A stretch of 64,000 nucleotides of DNA from Helopsaltes ochotensis (GCA_013400155.1 VXBM01000043.1:1892325-1956324), one strand, 5' to 3'. Shown: positions 10,701 to 24,666, counted from the stretch's first letter. Notes: generated by a model from the sequence alone, not told the origin. Numbers and translations are program-made.

Positions 10701-13700
10701 GTAGTACATTTGCTTTTATGCTAAATGCTTACTAAGCTTTGGAGACTGGAGTGTAGCTGATAATGAAGTTGTTGGTGTAATGAGAGGAGACAGTGTGATT
10801 GGCACTCTGAAGTGGCTTCTTTGGAAATTAATTAAAGAGTTTGTCTGTCTCTTTAAAAAAAAAAACCAACAACCAGGAAGGATGTTTTTCAACTTTGGAT
10901 GCACGTTCTGTTGTTCCAACCCCTGTGAACTCCTTAATAACAGTTGGCAGAAAAAGAGTTTGAATACCATGTCAGAACATTTTCAGTCTGTAGAACCAGT
11001 CTAGCCATCTGTTTCTCACCTCTTGATAAATATTTAAAACAGAAATTTTGCTGAAGGCTTTTTTGTGCTAAGATTTCTTGATTAAAAAGAAATGGCTGTA
11101 GAAGATTTAATGATACTATTGTTGTGAGCTCCTTGGGGCCAGAAGCACACCATCTTTTATAATTAAGAAACCACTGGCACTGTAGAGTAGTATTTTAGAA
11201 ATTAGTTATGTTGGACCAAAGAAAGATCAAAGAATACTTGGTGATGTGCTCTTTTTAATCTTTCCTTAAATGAAATTCATTCTTTGCCTAAATCCAAGTT
11301 CTATTTTTAAAAATATTAAATAACTCAGTTGCATCAGTAATTTTTCAAAAGCTGATAAAAATTTTCTTATGCTTTCAGTCCTGCTTTCAGACATTGTTTG
11401 CTTCTTGCTTTAAAATCTTTCTTTGTAGAAGATTAATCATGTGGTAATGTTGTCTAATCTTAAAAGTTGTCAAGTGTAATTATATGTGGAAAACATCCAC
11501 AGAATGTAAATATGAAAGAGTTAGCTTAAAAAAAGTAGGTAACTATGATGTAGCATACTTCTGTTGTAGTTATTTATTGTATTTTATTTATGTATTGTAT
11601 TTATTGTATTTTTGTTTACTAGATTTGAAAATTTATTTTTTAGCTAAATAAAAGTTTTTTTCCAAGCAAAAAGAAGTTTTTCTTTTGAAACTGAGAAATC
11701 TTTCTTGACTGTTAATGTGGTTATATAGTTACTAGCATTCTTAATACAGATAAAAACCCACTAAATAATTCTAAATACCAAGCCATATCCTATATGGAAG
11801 TTCTTATGTACTTTTGAATCGAAGTATTTTGTAAATTTGTTTTCCAGTGCTAACATATACTCTGTTAAAGACAATGGTGTGTTTCACAGGGGGATGTTTG
11901 AGAGATGGAACATAGATTATTTTTGTTTTTATCCCCAGATATCTCCGTCAACTTAACCCAAAGATTACAAACAGTACCCTGTATGGATTCTCTCTTCAGT
12001 CAGTCCTCTTGCTGTTGTGTGCAAATGTACTCTGCAAATGTGTGCAAGGAATGTATCTTGTGGCTAAAGTGTAAGATTACTGTGTTTTCCAGATGCATGG
12101 GATGGTTACACATTTCCCCTGTCTTGGGTGACATGCTGGATAAAATGTCTAATTGCTGTGAGGTTCCCATCTTTCACAAGCAGTTTTGTGTGGCTTACCT
12201 CATCCTTGTGAAGACCTCTGAGATTTCCAACTAGAAAGTTATGTAAGGATCAAATACTTGGTTATTGAAAGTGTAGTTACTTTAGGCTTTGGTGTGAAAA
12301 CAATTGTACTGAGTTTTAGTTGGAAATGTTTGTCCGTATTTTTCCAGCAATTGTCTGGTTCATAAACATCTGACCTTTTTACTGTTTTTTCCGGGAAGGG
12401 GTGTGTCAGTGTCATGAGACTTTATCAGTTTGGGTTTGATGTTGAGTATAATTTAATTTAAGAATGGTTACGTGTGTCTTTGCCTATTTAGAAAGTGTAG
12501 TTTTTTGAGTTTTGAAAACTTTATCATCTGACAGCTATTAAAAAGACATCTGTTTTTATTTATAGCCCCACTTGTTTATGTACTTGGAAGTGTATATGCT
12601 TTTCAATGAAGTTTGTACAAACATACATGTGACTTTACTAATCTGGAAGTTCTGAACACTGGAAAAGTATTGCTGTCTTGTAAAAAATGTATTCAGTATC
12701 CTTGTTCATAGTACTAAAGCTGAGAGTTGCCTGTATGAAGATTCTAAATGCTGCAGCTGTCATTTGATTTCCTGAGTGAGAATATTAAAAAGGTTGTTGG
12801 AGATTGCAGGATCTTTTATCTCAGCCAAGCTGAGGATTTCTTTAACGTGTGTATCTGTCAAAATAATGATCCTCTGGAATGGCAAATCCCTGGGAATTGG
12901 GGATGGAGAAAAGCATGGGAAGAGCAAAGTCTATTGGCAATGTGCTCATGAGCTGAGGGTTGCCCAGGTCGGTATGATTTTTGCTTTCTGCGGTTTGCAG
13001 GTAAATGCTGCAATACAGAAGGTTTGTTGTTATTGCTTGTGTAGAGTAGTCACTGATGCTGTAGACCTACTGGAATAAGTCTAATATCTAGAAGTTAATT
13101 TAAATGTGTTGTATTTAAATTAGTTCTTATAGTGGATTGATCTGGGTGAGACTCTCCTTTATTAATTTAGTATCTTTAAATACTTCAATCCTTACATTTG
13201 CAGAGCACTTTTTAGTGTTCTTGGTAAAGACAGTAGTTGAGTAACAGAGGCTGTTTTATTTTTTTTTTGTGGAGAGGAAGTTATTTAACGCAATGCAGAT
13301 TAAGATTTCATTGTTCATGCAACACATGTGCATACTTTTTAAAGAACTTGAATTCTTTTTGGTAGAGGAAAGAATTCCCTGAAGTCCAGATATGTTCAGC
13401 TTTTTCCTTGTAGTGGTGAACAAACTGTTCAGTGAAAGCTGAAATTCCAGTCAGATTGTTTCATTTTGCCCCTAGTGAGTTTACGTACCCCAATCCCAGT
13501 GCTCTCTTGGCAGAAGGTTTAGAGGTTTGTCTTCAGATGTGTGTCAGTGCTTCAGCTGGATGGGAAAAGAAGGAAAAAAAGTATTATACTAATAAAAGCC
13601 TTCTGGTTTTCATTAAAATGCAGACCCTCTACACTAACTTTGTTTATGGAGTTATCTGCAATAAATTTCTGTGTTGCTGGGGTTTTTTTCAGCTACAAGT

Positions 13701-15270
13701 TCTAGTCTAAGAGGAGAGTGGCAGGAGTATTAAATTTCCTGCTAGGTGACTAGAACAGGAAAGGGCTTAATTTTAGGTGTACTAAATTTTCTGAAAATTT
13801 CTACTGTATGGAAATTTGAAATAGTTACATGTAAGTATCATAAGTGTATTTTCTTTGATTTTTTTTTTTAGTCAGAACTCTTCTTCTGCTATGTCATTTA
13901 CAATGAACAGGGTACTAGACTGATGAAACTGCTTTCTGTCATTGTGCTTTGTATATTTTCCTGTAGTTTTATTATTATTTACATCTTTTGAAGGAGAAGT
14001 GCAGTCTTACTGTGCGCTAAAAAGCTAATAGCGCAGGACCTGAGTTTTTCTTGGGCTTTAATGTGGAACTCTTGTGTCATGGGCAAATAAACTTACTTTT
14101 TGTCCCTGTTAGTTGGGTTGTAAAATTGGAATACACTTTGTTTATTTTAATCAAATTAATATTTTAGGAACAGTTGCAGAATACTTCAACATTCTTTAAT
14201 GTGTAAGGGCAGGGTAATATGGTGCTTTAAAACGTTGAAAGTAACTCTTGCACTTTTATCCTGGTTTTGGAGAGGATAGAGTTAATTTACTACTTAGTTG
14301 CTGTGATTTGGATACTCAGAAATGTTTGTTCCAGAGGCAAGTACCCTGCAAATGGCTTCTCCTTGGCTGATACACAAGAAATAGTACAACATGCTTTTTT
14401 GTAGTTCCATATTAAGTAAAAGATATTTTTTCAGCATTGTGCAATGAAATGACATCCACTAGTTTTGAGTTTGAAAGAACTAAAGAACTTCTGAAATATG
14501 ACAGCAATTGTACTGGAGAGTTGAGAGGCAGCCTTAACTTTTGACATGCTTGAGGTAACCAGATGTGAGTGCAGGTGATGAAGATGGGTGTGCCTTTTGG
14601 ATCTCCATCTGCATTATAAATCCTTTGTAAAAAGAGCATTTGGTTGCTGGGTTCTTTCTGATGATGCATGCCCAAGTGGAGAGTGGGTGTGAAAACATCA
14701 CTTTGTATATTCTGGTTGGTAGAGTAATTGGAAGGTGTTTTCTTTGAATATGGGTATGCTTCTTGTACACTTTGTCTTTACCCCCGATGCCTCATTTCAG
14801 AGGAGATCAAGAATGTTTTACTTTTCTAATAATATCTTCAATTAAGCATTTGATCTAGGTTGCATGGGGTTTTCTTGTGGCAGTGAGTGGGAAAATAATT
14901 GATATGTGTGAACCCCAGACGACGCCTGTGCTCCAATGCAGGCTGTCTCTGCAGCAGGGGAATACTCTGGAGGAGGAAATTGTAATATTTATAATATCCA
15001 ACACTTTTTAATCCTTAAAATAATGGATAAAGTGTTCCTCTTTCAGCTATCTGTTATGGCATCTAATTGTCCTTCAATTTTTTTCTGTTTTTATATGATA
15101 TCAGTCACAACTAAGGGAATATTTAGGGTATCTGACGCTTGTAATCAATTGTGGGAGTGTATTTTATGTTTGTGTTTATGTAGGACCTCATACCATTAGT
15201 CACATAGTGTCCTTGTGTTCTGCTGCATTCTACAGAAACTCAGTATAAAGAGCGTCCCCAATCCAGTTAA
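7750..15270 (+). other. FNBP1L intron 1, proximal part: no recognised feature
   Basis: AT-rich intronic sequence with T and G excess on the + strand, as expected of a transcribed strand. The short open frames here (for example at 8689-8889 and 11905-12234) show no domain or family resemblance that I can recognise and have no splice context. No repeat family was identified. Confidence 0.5.
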
Positions 15271-15274
15271 TTTT

Positions 15275-15870
15275 GTGTTCCAGCAGGGGCTGGGTGATGT
15301 AATGGGGGTGCCAAATGAGAGTTGTGCTCGCCCCAGTATTGTTCAGCACAGTGGTCAGTGATTCCAACTGCAACCTCTTAACTTTCTTTTGGTAAGCGTG
15401 GCAAGCAGAGGGTGGCGGTGGGGCGGATCTTTGTCGTGTTTGCAGGGGATGAGCACCCAAATAACCTAAGAGAATGCAGGAAATACTTGTTAAAAAGTAC
15501 AAGGGAGTGCTGGTGTCTCAAGCGAAGCAAGCAGTAATCCTTTGGTATGATGAAGTAATAAGCTGGAATCAGCCAGCAATGCCCTTGAAAGTGAGGTTAA
15601 GAAGCTAATGTTTGATGTGATAGAGAAGGAAGAGATAACGCTGGGTGAAAAACATGTGGGTGAAAGGATACTCTCTCAACACCAGAGAACAGGATGTGGT
15701 GTGGTTGAGAAATGAGATGGTTAGAGAATGCCTAAAGATTGCGGATATTTGAATGGTTAGAAAGAGACTGATTTAAAAAAAAAAAGGAGAAATTTTTAAC
15801 AAGTTTTAGGGTGGACATAGGTTTGAGATTCAGGAAAGAAGTCAAATAATTTATCAGGTGAAAGAAAGAT
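15275..15870 (+). mobile_element. Decayed CR1-like LINE fragment
   Basis: Short blocks resemble the 3' part of CR1 ORF2 in the sense orientation. CCAGTATTGTTCA near 15333 recalls the reverse transcriptase region that encodes -PVLFNIF-. A block near 15570-15600 (ATCAGCCAGCAATG..CCTTG) recalls the ORF2 tail that encodes -MSQQCAL-. A GATTCAGGAAAGAAG block near 15828-15842 recalls the region just past ORF2. The frame is broken throughout. If real, this is much older than the other CR1 copies here. The assignment rests on word similarity only. Confidence 0.4.
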
Positions 15871-18800
15871 TAAAGTTTGAGACTTCAGTGTAAAAGGCAT
15901 AAACCAGTGAAGTGCAGTAGCTGCAAAGATATGATGTGCATTATATGCTTTTAAATGAAATGGTTTATCTTACTTTTTCCCTGAAAACAAGTTAAAATTT
16001 GTGATTCCTAAATGGAAAACTGTTTGTAGGTCCACTAAGGATGACTGATAAAAACAATTTTGTTCTGTGGAGTCAAATATGGGCTCCCTCATGCCCTTAA
16101 TATCTACTTTATTTAGATGCTAATAGTGCAGGTACTCATTTACATATATTTAATTTTTCCAGTACTTGTTCATTTTATAAGCAAAGATCTCACAGGATGA
16201 ATGAAACTCATTAATGTGCTTGAGATTAAAGACTGTATTACTAGGAAATTTTCAAAGCCATTTTTTGTTTTGGAGAAAGGGGAATATTTGCAAACTAGCT
16301 CTACCTGTAGCTTGTAGTTGATGCACAGCATTATTTAAAGCAGCAACAATTACTGATGTTATTTTCTTTAATTTAATGGATCTTTTTTCAGACGAGTTTT
16401 GACTGCTGTGAACTGTGAGTTAGAAGAACAAGGATATGTACTTGGATTTATGGTGAAATTTTTATTTTCAGAATATTTATATTTTATTTAATTAAAAGTT
16501 TCATCTCAGTAACTGGTTTTTATTATCTGGGAAATTGGCTTAACAGCAGATGATGATATTTGAGATCTGTGCAATATAGTCAAGGTGTTACAATTTGTTT
16601 GGAGGGGGGCAAGAAAAGGATGAACTTGTCTTGAAATGTTCTCCACCATGTTGTAATAAAAAGTTAAAAACCAGACTGGAATATCTGGTTAGGTTTCGTT
16701 TCTAAGAAGATGGCATGTTTACAGAGGAAAAATTAATTTCTTGAAAATAAATAGTAACTTATCAGGAAAATCCAAATGTTTGGGATTTTTTTTTACATTA
16801 TAGTAATGTGAGGGGAATGTAGACTGTACAGTTCTATGAAACTTAACTAGAAATGTCACCATATGAGGCAAGCTGCACAGTTTGTCAAGTATCCTGGCTC
16901 TGCATGATACTCAAATATTTACTCCTGCAGCAAGAGGTGTGGTGGTCTGATTAACTGCTTAGGTTGAGACTGAGGAAACAGGGGCTGTGGGTTATTTGTT
17001 TTGGTTTATCTTGATTGCTTCTTTGTTTTGTAAAAGCTGTGAGATCTTTTGTTTCTGCTGAAGTTTTGCAATCGCATCCACGAGATCTTTTAATTTACCT
17101 CCCCAGGTTTGAGACCCTGTTAATCTTAAGACCCCTCTCTAATAACAAGAGTAACTTTGTTCCAAAATGGCCTTTTAAGAAACATGTTCACTTTGGTATT
17201 GGTGCTAAGGAGAATGATGTTCTTTCCAGGAACAGTGTGTCAGTTCCTCCTGCGCTAGCCTAGCACTTGAGAGATGAGTAGATTTCCCCAAATTCCGGCT
17301 TTCTGTTCTGTGTTCCTGAGAGAGCAGCAGTGAGGTAGGAGTAGTTGAGTGCAACAAGAAGTTTTTACTGGAAGAAACATCCACTCAGTGGATTGGAATT
17401 GGAGTTTTGTAAAACCAGGGATTGGATCGTATATTGAAACTGTAGTAGGTGCAGACAAACCCGGTGTTAGGCAGAGTGCTACCTGCTCTGCTTGGATATC
17501 TTAGCACCCAGTGACTTCCAATTATTTTGGTTCTGCAGGGTTGTCATTCAGTTTCACTGGAATTTCAATAGTTGAACTGAAATAATTTTCTTAAAAGAGT
17601 TAAAATAGTGTTCAAGATGAGATGCCAGTGATATTTAAGCTTAGTGATTCTTAGATAAAATGGTCTTCCATGTTCTCTCTGCTTTTTACTTCCAAGACTG
17701 TAATTGTGGGCTGTGTAATGAATGCATTTTGACATCATTTCTATAAAATCCCTTGCAGTTTTGGAGAAAACATGTAATTGTCTTAAGGTGGTCATGGTGA
17801 ATGGCCAGGAATCATGCTTTTTACATGTGGTGATTTTGTGGTACTGTGGCAAATCAGTGCTCCAAACTCAAGTTTCAACCTTGAGTTTTAATTCTGAAAG
17901 GAGAGCTTCTACAGACCTTTATGCACACATTAGTTGGGAATACTGCTGGATGCTGGCTAATGTGAATTTTATATAAGTGTTTCTTGTGATCTTGATAGAC
18001 TATTTGTAGTACTTTGTACTTAGTGTTTCAACTTCTAATCATGCAGGCATAATCAGACTGTAAGTCAAACCTGAAACTTGTGGCTTTCCTGACTGCTTTT
18101 CTTCCTTATGTCATTGGAAAAGAGGTTTGATTTTTTGCTGACTTGGTGGGAAGAGGATCATGCTCCCATATCTCCCTAGTTAATCTATCAGTTTTTTGGA
18201 TGTTGCCTGTTATCCTTTCAGGACTGTTACCGGTTACTCTGTTCGGAAGGCAGCATAGCTTTCCATAATGTTGGTTCTTCCTGTCCTTTCTTAAACAATG
18301 TAAAACAGTTCATGTTTCATGTGGTGTAAAGGGATTATTGTTTTTTAAGAAGGGTGGTGAATTTTAAAACATTTCTTCAAGAGCACTTGGCAGATTTTTC
18401 ATTTATTTTCAGTTGATTTAAGTTATCTCAGAGTAGCACAGTATGTGGTTTAACCTCATTGCAAGAAATATTTTTTATATATTATTGTATTTTGCAAAAA
18501 GCTGATAAGAGCACTTGAAAAATATAACTAAAAATCTGTGTATTCCTGCTGTAGTAAAGGGGTTTCAGGCTTTGCTTGTAGTTGGGTCCTTTATCTTTCA
18601 ATAGTCTCTGCCACTAAAGCTAATCCAATAGTAAATGCATAGCAGGAAATGGCATGCTAATATCTTAAACAGCGCTTTTTTTTTTTAAAATTTTTTTTAC
18701 CATCAGATTCTGCTTGTCTTTGTTCTGAAAACAGTTTCTTCTGATCTTAATTTGCTAGAAGTTCCTAACAATTTATTTGTTCTATTTTTAGTTTGTTTAG

Positions 18801-20313
18801 ACTGTCTTTTGTTTTTATTCATAATCTTTTTTTTTTTCCTTTGGTGTTACAATTCATTCTGTTGCTTCAGCAGGATTAGTTTCTGTATTCTGCTTAGTAT
18901 TAACTTCTATTTTATGAGGAAAAGAGATGGATAAAGAGGATAGCAAGTTAATGAAGAAGTACAAGTTACACAAAGCTATTTGTAAAGTCATCTTCTGGGG
19001 TACAACATGCTTTCTGATGTGTGCAGTTTTCTTCTGGGCGTGGTGTGATCTGTGTTTATCATCTCTATAACATGGTATAAAACATCTGCAACACCTGTAG
19101 AGGTGTTGCTGAAGGCTTTCATGTTAGTATTTCAGAAGGCTTTCATAATTGATGTTTCCATATGAAGAACCTTTTTCAGTAGCTGTCATTGCTTTAACTT
19201 TTTTGAGGGAAAACACAGTGGTAAATATGTTTTAGATAATCTCAGATAATCTGCACATTTAAGCACTATCTTTTGACTTTAAGGACAGTATTTTAAAAGA
19301 AATTAGCTTTTAAATACAGACAAAGCTGTATTTAATACCAGATGACACAAAAGGTAGTATTTCTTATCCAGTGTTTCTTATTCATCTGGCTGTTCACTGT
19401 TTCAGCTGCAAGTAGTTTATTTGAATTACATTTGGTGTGCCCTACATTAATATTAGGAATCCTGTGTTACATCTTAGAAAAACACTTTTATTCAGTATTT
19501 TTTCTACAATTTTATTTTTTTTACTGATATCACTATTTGCCTACTAGTTGTGTATTTTAGTGTTGCAGCCCAGTTTAATTGCTAATCAGTTTTCTGCTGT
19601 AGTTTCTGGGAATCTACTTGTTTCTCTAAGTTTTTTACCTATTACACCTGTTTATTGCGAAAAGCTATTACTAGTTTATACATTAGAGTTGTAACAATTA
19701 AAAGAAGTGTTTCCAAGATACACAGATTCAGAAATCAGAGATGACTGTGCAGATGTTGTGATGTAGTCTTTCCAGTTCTTTGTTGAAGTGGGGAAAACTA
19801 TTTTGCAGCATGGGTGAAAAACATTTTAATTTGCATTTTAGTTGATTGTTGAGTTTGGAGTCCTTAATGTGAAATGTTTACAGTAATCTTGAGCAACAAA
19901 ATTCTTTGTCAATCAGATACATGGCTTAGTTAAAAGTATTATTGTTAAGGTATTCTTACATGTTACCTCAGCATCATTTTAACATGGGCGTAAAACAAAT
20001 GACACTGATGTTGGTGACAGCCATTTAAGATGGGTGCTGAGAACCACACCAGTTTAGAGAGCATTAAATTATTTCTAAATTGCTCTCATCTTACTGTTGA
20101 TTGTCTCTATGAAATAACTAGTTGATGCATTTGGTTGTAGGAATGGGCTGGTTTGTGAAATGCTAGAAATTCGAGTATTTATTTTGTGCTATTATGTATT
20201 CTTGAGAGGTATAAAAGTATTTGATTGTTCGTATGTAACCAGAAAAAAAAGAATAATTTTATTATCACGAGTGTACTCTAATTGCAGCAGGTTGACAGCA
20301 AATGAGTATTTCT
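15871..20313 (+). other. FNBP1L intron 1, middle part: no recognised feature
   Basis: AT-rich intron without a recognisable repeat or coding segment, apart from a 9-bp perfect hairpin at 17864-17888. Near 19109 and 19134 the word GAAGGCTTTCAT occurs twice, a small local duplication. Confidence 0.5.
17864..17888. repeat. 9-bp perfect inverted repeat
   Basis: AAACTCAAG at 17864-17872 and its reverse complement CTTGAGTTT at 17880-17888 are separated by 7 nt. This is intronic, with no known function. Confidence 0.6.
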
Positions 20314-20373
20314 AGCCTAATGGACTAATGCCAAATGTGTGCCAGCCTGATGGCCGAATGCCACTAGTGCAGG
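20314..20373 (+). repeat. Two-copy 30-bp imperfect tandem repeat
   Basis: Two adjacent 30-bp units start at 20314 and 20344. Both begin AGCCT(A/G)ATGG and share the core AATGCCA at the same offset, with several substitutions between them. The second unit has gained CpG sites that are absent from the first. This is a short tandem duplication in intron 1, possibly a remnant of a longer minisatellite. Confidence 0.6.
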
Positions 20374-22160
20374 GCGCGTCTCATGTGAGTTGATTCATGC
20401 TTATATATATAAAATCTAAATTGAAAACTGACTTTTTAACAATTGTAATAAAATCGAGTCCAATAGAACTTTGGGAACTGAAAAGAAAATACATTAGTGT
20501 AGGCTTTCTTTTTGCAATTTAAGAAATACCAAGAATTAACCCGTCTTCCATGACATTAACATCAGGTCATATTCATTTAGGTGATTTGGGCTCAGGTCTA
20601 GTTCTCCGGATGCCTTAGATGGGAAGGTCAAATTGTAAGCAGTAATCATTATCTTCTGTATTTCTCTCCTTACAGAAGTCTTTCTTGACTATACAAGGTT
20701 ATCTTCAATTCACAAAGGAGTGAAGTTGCTTCAGAGTTAGGAAATAGAAGAAATCTAACATTCTGAAAAACTGCATTGAGAATGTATTTGCTAAAGTGCT
20801 GTTTCAGGGTACTGCTGACAAGTTAATATATTCTCAACTTTTACTTTATCCAGTTTTGCTACCTTAGTTTCAGTTTACTAACTTGCTTTGTAACTGGGTA
20901 GTGGATATACTTAATCTTGGTGCAAAATACTTAATGTATTTCAGTTTATCATTAAAGTATTTTGTTTATGCCTTTTTATGATATGAAAACAAATACCGTT
21001 TCCACAATTAACCTTTTGATTTTTTCTAATGCAAATTGTGCGTTCTGGTCCCATAAAAGTGTAATAAGTTTGCATATTCTTAGAAAGCATTTTAAAGCAT
21101 CTGGGAAATTAATCCTTCTTGTGACTGTTTTGTGATATGATATGTGATACCATTAGAAGAACACTCAAAATTGAGTCAAATATATTTTGATAAATGATCT
21201 TTTGAATGTTCTTAATATTTAGTATTTCTCTGAGGCTGATAGGGACAATAGTATCAAATAGTTTCCTTTCCAAGTCATTCTCTTCAGAAAAAAAGTAGTT
21301 GACTGGTGATTGTCTTTAATTTTCCATTATATGCTAAAGATGCACTGAATTCAGAATAATGTTACAGATAAATTAAATTAATTACATTTAATTTAAATTT
21401 TATTAGTTTTCTTTCTAGAAGATATGCATGGTTTTGCACAATGATATGTAATGACAGAAAAACTAAAAAAAGAGATGCTTGTGGAAAATCACTTGCTTTA
21501 ATTTTTCCTACTACAAAATCATGGTGTGTTTTTGATTAGAAGTTGGCATGCTTTAATCACTGATTTTGAAGTATTTTTGCTAAGATGTAAATTGTTAAGG
21601 CTCCCCAGATATAAAACATCAATTTCAGTGTTTTTTTAATCAAGCTAGTAATGTTAAAAACAACATTGAAATTCCCATGTGCAATTAGATGGTTTCAGTT
21701 TTATAGTCAGTATAATAAAAGATATAAGTTTTATTCAGTATGAAAGAAATGGATTTTGGTTTTCTCATTATGTCATGTTTTATTCAGTATTTGAGCCTGT
21801 TTGTCAGAATTTCTTTAGTGTTTCTTTGACCGTTCCTAGAGCATTGATTATTTACAGAGATTTATCCCTTATTGGTTAATATTTTGCTATTTTAATTCCA
21901 TGCAGACTTAGTGAAATGAGTGCTTAGTAAAGACATGAGTAGCACTTCATGTTGAAGAATGAAATTGCAAATAATTAGGTTTTCCATAAAGGACATAATG
22001 AATGTGTTGTGGCAATGACATAAAATGCAGGAGATGTTATATCTTTAGGTGACAAAAAGACTGCCACTTTCCTCTGCTTCCAGGTCAACGTGTAATAAGG
22101 AGCGTTAAGTTTCGCAGGGTTCTTTGGGTAGAACTGGTTTTTTAAAGGAAAGTACAAGTA
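20374..22160 (+). other. FNBP1L intron 1 segment: no recognised feature
   Basis: AT-rich intronic sequence. I see no repeat family, coding segment or RNA gene. Confidence 0.5.
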
Positions 22161-22162
22161 CA

Positions 22163-22304
22163 AAGGTGTGGAGGTGTTCAAGGCCAGGCTGGGTGAGGCT
22201 CTGAGTGACCTGGTCTAGTGGGAGGTATCCCTGCCTATGGCAGGGGGTTTGGAACGAGATCATCTTTAAGGTCTTCTCCAACCCAAGCCATTCTATGATT
22301 CTAC
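22163..22304 (+). mobile_element. CR1 LINE 3' end fragment, sense
   Basis: The sequence reads like the CR1 terminal region in sense orientation: GTGTTCAAGGCCAGGCTGG, then CCTGGTCTAGTGGGAGGT, then GGCAGGGGGTTTGGAAC, ending in TTCTATGATTCTA. That ending is the diagnostic avian CR1 tail. Only about 140 bp remain, so this is a typical 5'-truncated insertion with no coding capacity. Confidence 0.9.
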
Positions 22305-22801
22305 ATAGTGAATTTGTAGTAAGTTACTGTTCTGATCTGCAGTATTTGCTGCAGTTGGATTTTGAACTACATTTGAACTACTATATCATTGAGCATTTTT
22401 TTTTACTGTTTTGCTATTTATTATTTTTGATTTGGTAATACTAAAAAGTCATTCAGAAAGAAACCTAGTAATTATTTACTACAGTAGTAGTTTTTCTGTG
22501 TGTGTGATCAGTGGAACAAGATGCTTTGCACAGAGTATAGAATTAACACAATGTTTAAAATGCTGCCGTTAAATTGGATTCCCCCAGTATTTCTTTATTA
22601 AGGCAGGAAGAATGTTGTCAGTATCTGCTCTTGGAGTAAACAGTGAAGTTATGTCAGAAGGGTAAGCAGTGCAAAAGAGGCATGAAGAAGGAATTAAAAG
22701 GGAAGTAGTGGATTAACAAGAGTTGAAAAAAATTAGACTGCAGGAAAAAAAATCCTGAGAAATTACGAGAGGGAGAAAGTAGCAAAGATGGTTGTTTCAG
22801 T

Positions 22802-23641
22802 CACAGAATCATGGAATGGGTAAGATTGGAAGGGACCACTGTGGGTCATCCAGTCAGAATTCCCTGCTCAGGCAGGGTCATCCCAGAGCACACCTACACA
22901 GGATTGCATCCAGAGGTTTGGAGTATCTCCAGTGAGAGAGACTCCACACCCTCTGGGCAATCTCTTGCAGTGCTCAGTCACCCTCACAGTAAGGAAGTTC
23001 TTCCTCGTGTTCCACCCTCTGACACCTCCCTTCACACACTTACAGACACTGTTGAGGTGCCCTCTGCCATCCCGGGGCCGAACAGCTCCAGCTCCCTCAG
23101 TCCTTGGTGAGGTGCCCCGGTCCCTCCATCATCTCCGCTGCCCCCGGCCCGCCCGGCTGCAGGAGCTCCCTGTCTGCCTTGCACTGAGGACCAGAACTGG
23201 GCACAGCCCTCCAGATGGGCCTCGCTGGGGCTGAGCAGAGGGGCAGCATCACCTCCCTCCACCCGCTCACAATGCTCTTCCCAGCCTTGTCCTTCTTGGC
23301 ACTGCTGGCTCACGGACAGCTCGTTGTCTACCAGGACCCCCAGGTCCTTCTCTGCAGAGCTGCTCTCCAGCAGGTCAGCCCCCAGCCTGGGCTGGTGCCT
23401 GGGGCTGTTCTTCCCCAGGAGCAGGACCCTGCATTTGGCTGTGCAAAATTCAGGTGATTCTTCTCTGGCCCTCTCTCCAGCCCTTCTACAGGGCTGCACA
23501 GCTCCCTGGGGTGTTGGCCTCTCCTCCCAGCTTTGTGTCATCAGCGACTGTGCTGAGGAGGCATCTGCCCCTTCATGAAAGTCCTTGATAAATCAGCTGA
23601 AAATACTGGGCCTAGAGTTGAATCTTGAGGTCCAGTCACAG
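22802..23641 (-). mobile_element. CR1 LINE fragment, antisense, with ORF2 remnant
   Basis: The left edge begins CACAGAATCATGGAATGG, the reverse complement of a CR1 3' tail, so the element lies on the minus strand. On that strand, residues of the reverse-transcriptase C-terminal extension are readable (positions 23032-23541), including AEKDLGVLVDNELSVSQQCQ, a hallmark of CR1 ORF2. The right end, near 23570-23641, resembles the RT segment next to it. It is 5'-truncated, lacks the endonuclease and RT catalytic core, and carries frame breaks, so it is inactive. It is high in GC compared with the intron around it. Confidence 0.92.
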
Positions 23642-24666
23642 ATAAAATACCTAGATTTGGTGCTTGTTCATCTATACCATTCAGATCTCCACTGGATTTT
23701 AGTGTGAAGTCCATTCTATTTTTATCAGTTTAGTCAGGAAGGAAATTAATGAAGAAGGTAGGCTTCGCTGAAGTACCTTTTAATTTCTACATTGACTATT
23801 CATTTGACTCTCAAAAAGAAATTTACTCTCAAAAAAGAAGTTACATGGTATAGTGTCACTATTGCCAGTGTGACCCTGTTGTTCATGTTTGTTTCTGTCC
23901 TTAATGCGAGTTTGTCTTGCTTCAGAAGTATTGGCACCAATTATGCTATAAATTTGCTTGCTTTCAGTATGGAGCTCCTGAAGTTGTGCAGAATGTATTT
24001 ATGGACCCCACTGTTCTTTTAATAGGCTGGGTTATAGAAACACCATGAAAAATGAGCTGTAATGAGTTTGGACTTTTTACATGTTTTGGAAAGAATGGGG
24101 AACCTAGCAATGACAGTTCAAAAGTGTGGGTTTTCAGAGCATGAAGTGTATGTAACTTCAGTGTCCAAATATGCTGTAATAGGGTTGTTTTACCTTTTTG
24201 AAATTGTAACTTTTTAAATGGAAGTGTATATGCTTATGGTTAAATTACATCATACCTCTTGTTTCCTTTGTAATTTACGGAAAAATACCTTGTTAACCAT
24301 GGGAAACAGTATGTGTTTTTGTACAATTTGATTTATCACAGGAAATACATTTCTACTAGAAATAAAGGGTTTATGAATAATGTTATTCTTACAATAGAGG
24401 TTATGATTCTGAAGTCTATGGTGAAATACAGGAGGACCTTACTGTAGGTTCATATCTCAAAATACCTGAGAGAAACTGATACATGGCACAATTGCATTAC
24501 ATTTTAGTGTTATCTGAGTCAAAACCTTGAAAAATTCCACTGTTTTGAAGGTGCCAGTAATAACATCTGGTTTTAGTTTAAATTCTTTATTCAGTTATGT
24601 TAATGTTACTATGAATTTTGCTTCAAAAATAGTGTGTACAGTAGATTCCATTGCAAATAAAGCACA

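Noticed and set aside
11905..12234. 109-codon open frame in intron 1
   Set aside because: Composition is that of random intronic sequence; no domain is recognisable and no splice context exists.
19078..19150. Local repeats CAACACCT/AGGTGTTG and GAAGGCTTTCAT
   Set aside because: Short 8-bp hairpin and 12-bp direct repeat; too short to separate from chance in this intron.
23032..23541. 169-codon minus-strand open frame as a host gene
   Set aside because: It contains the CR1 ORF2 C-terminal signature (EKDLGVLVDNELS) and is a retrotransposon remnant.
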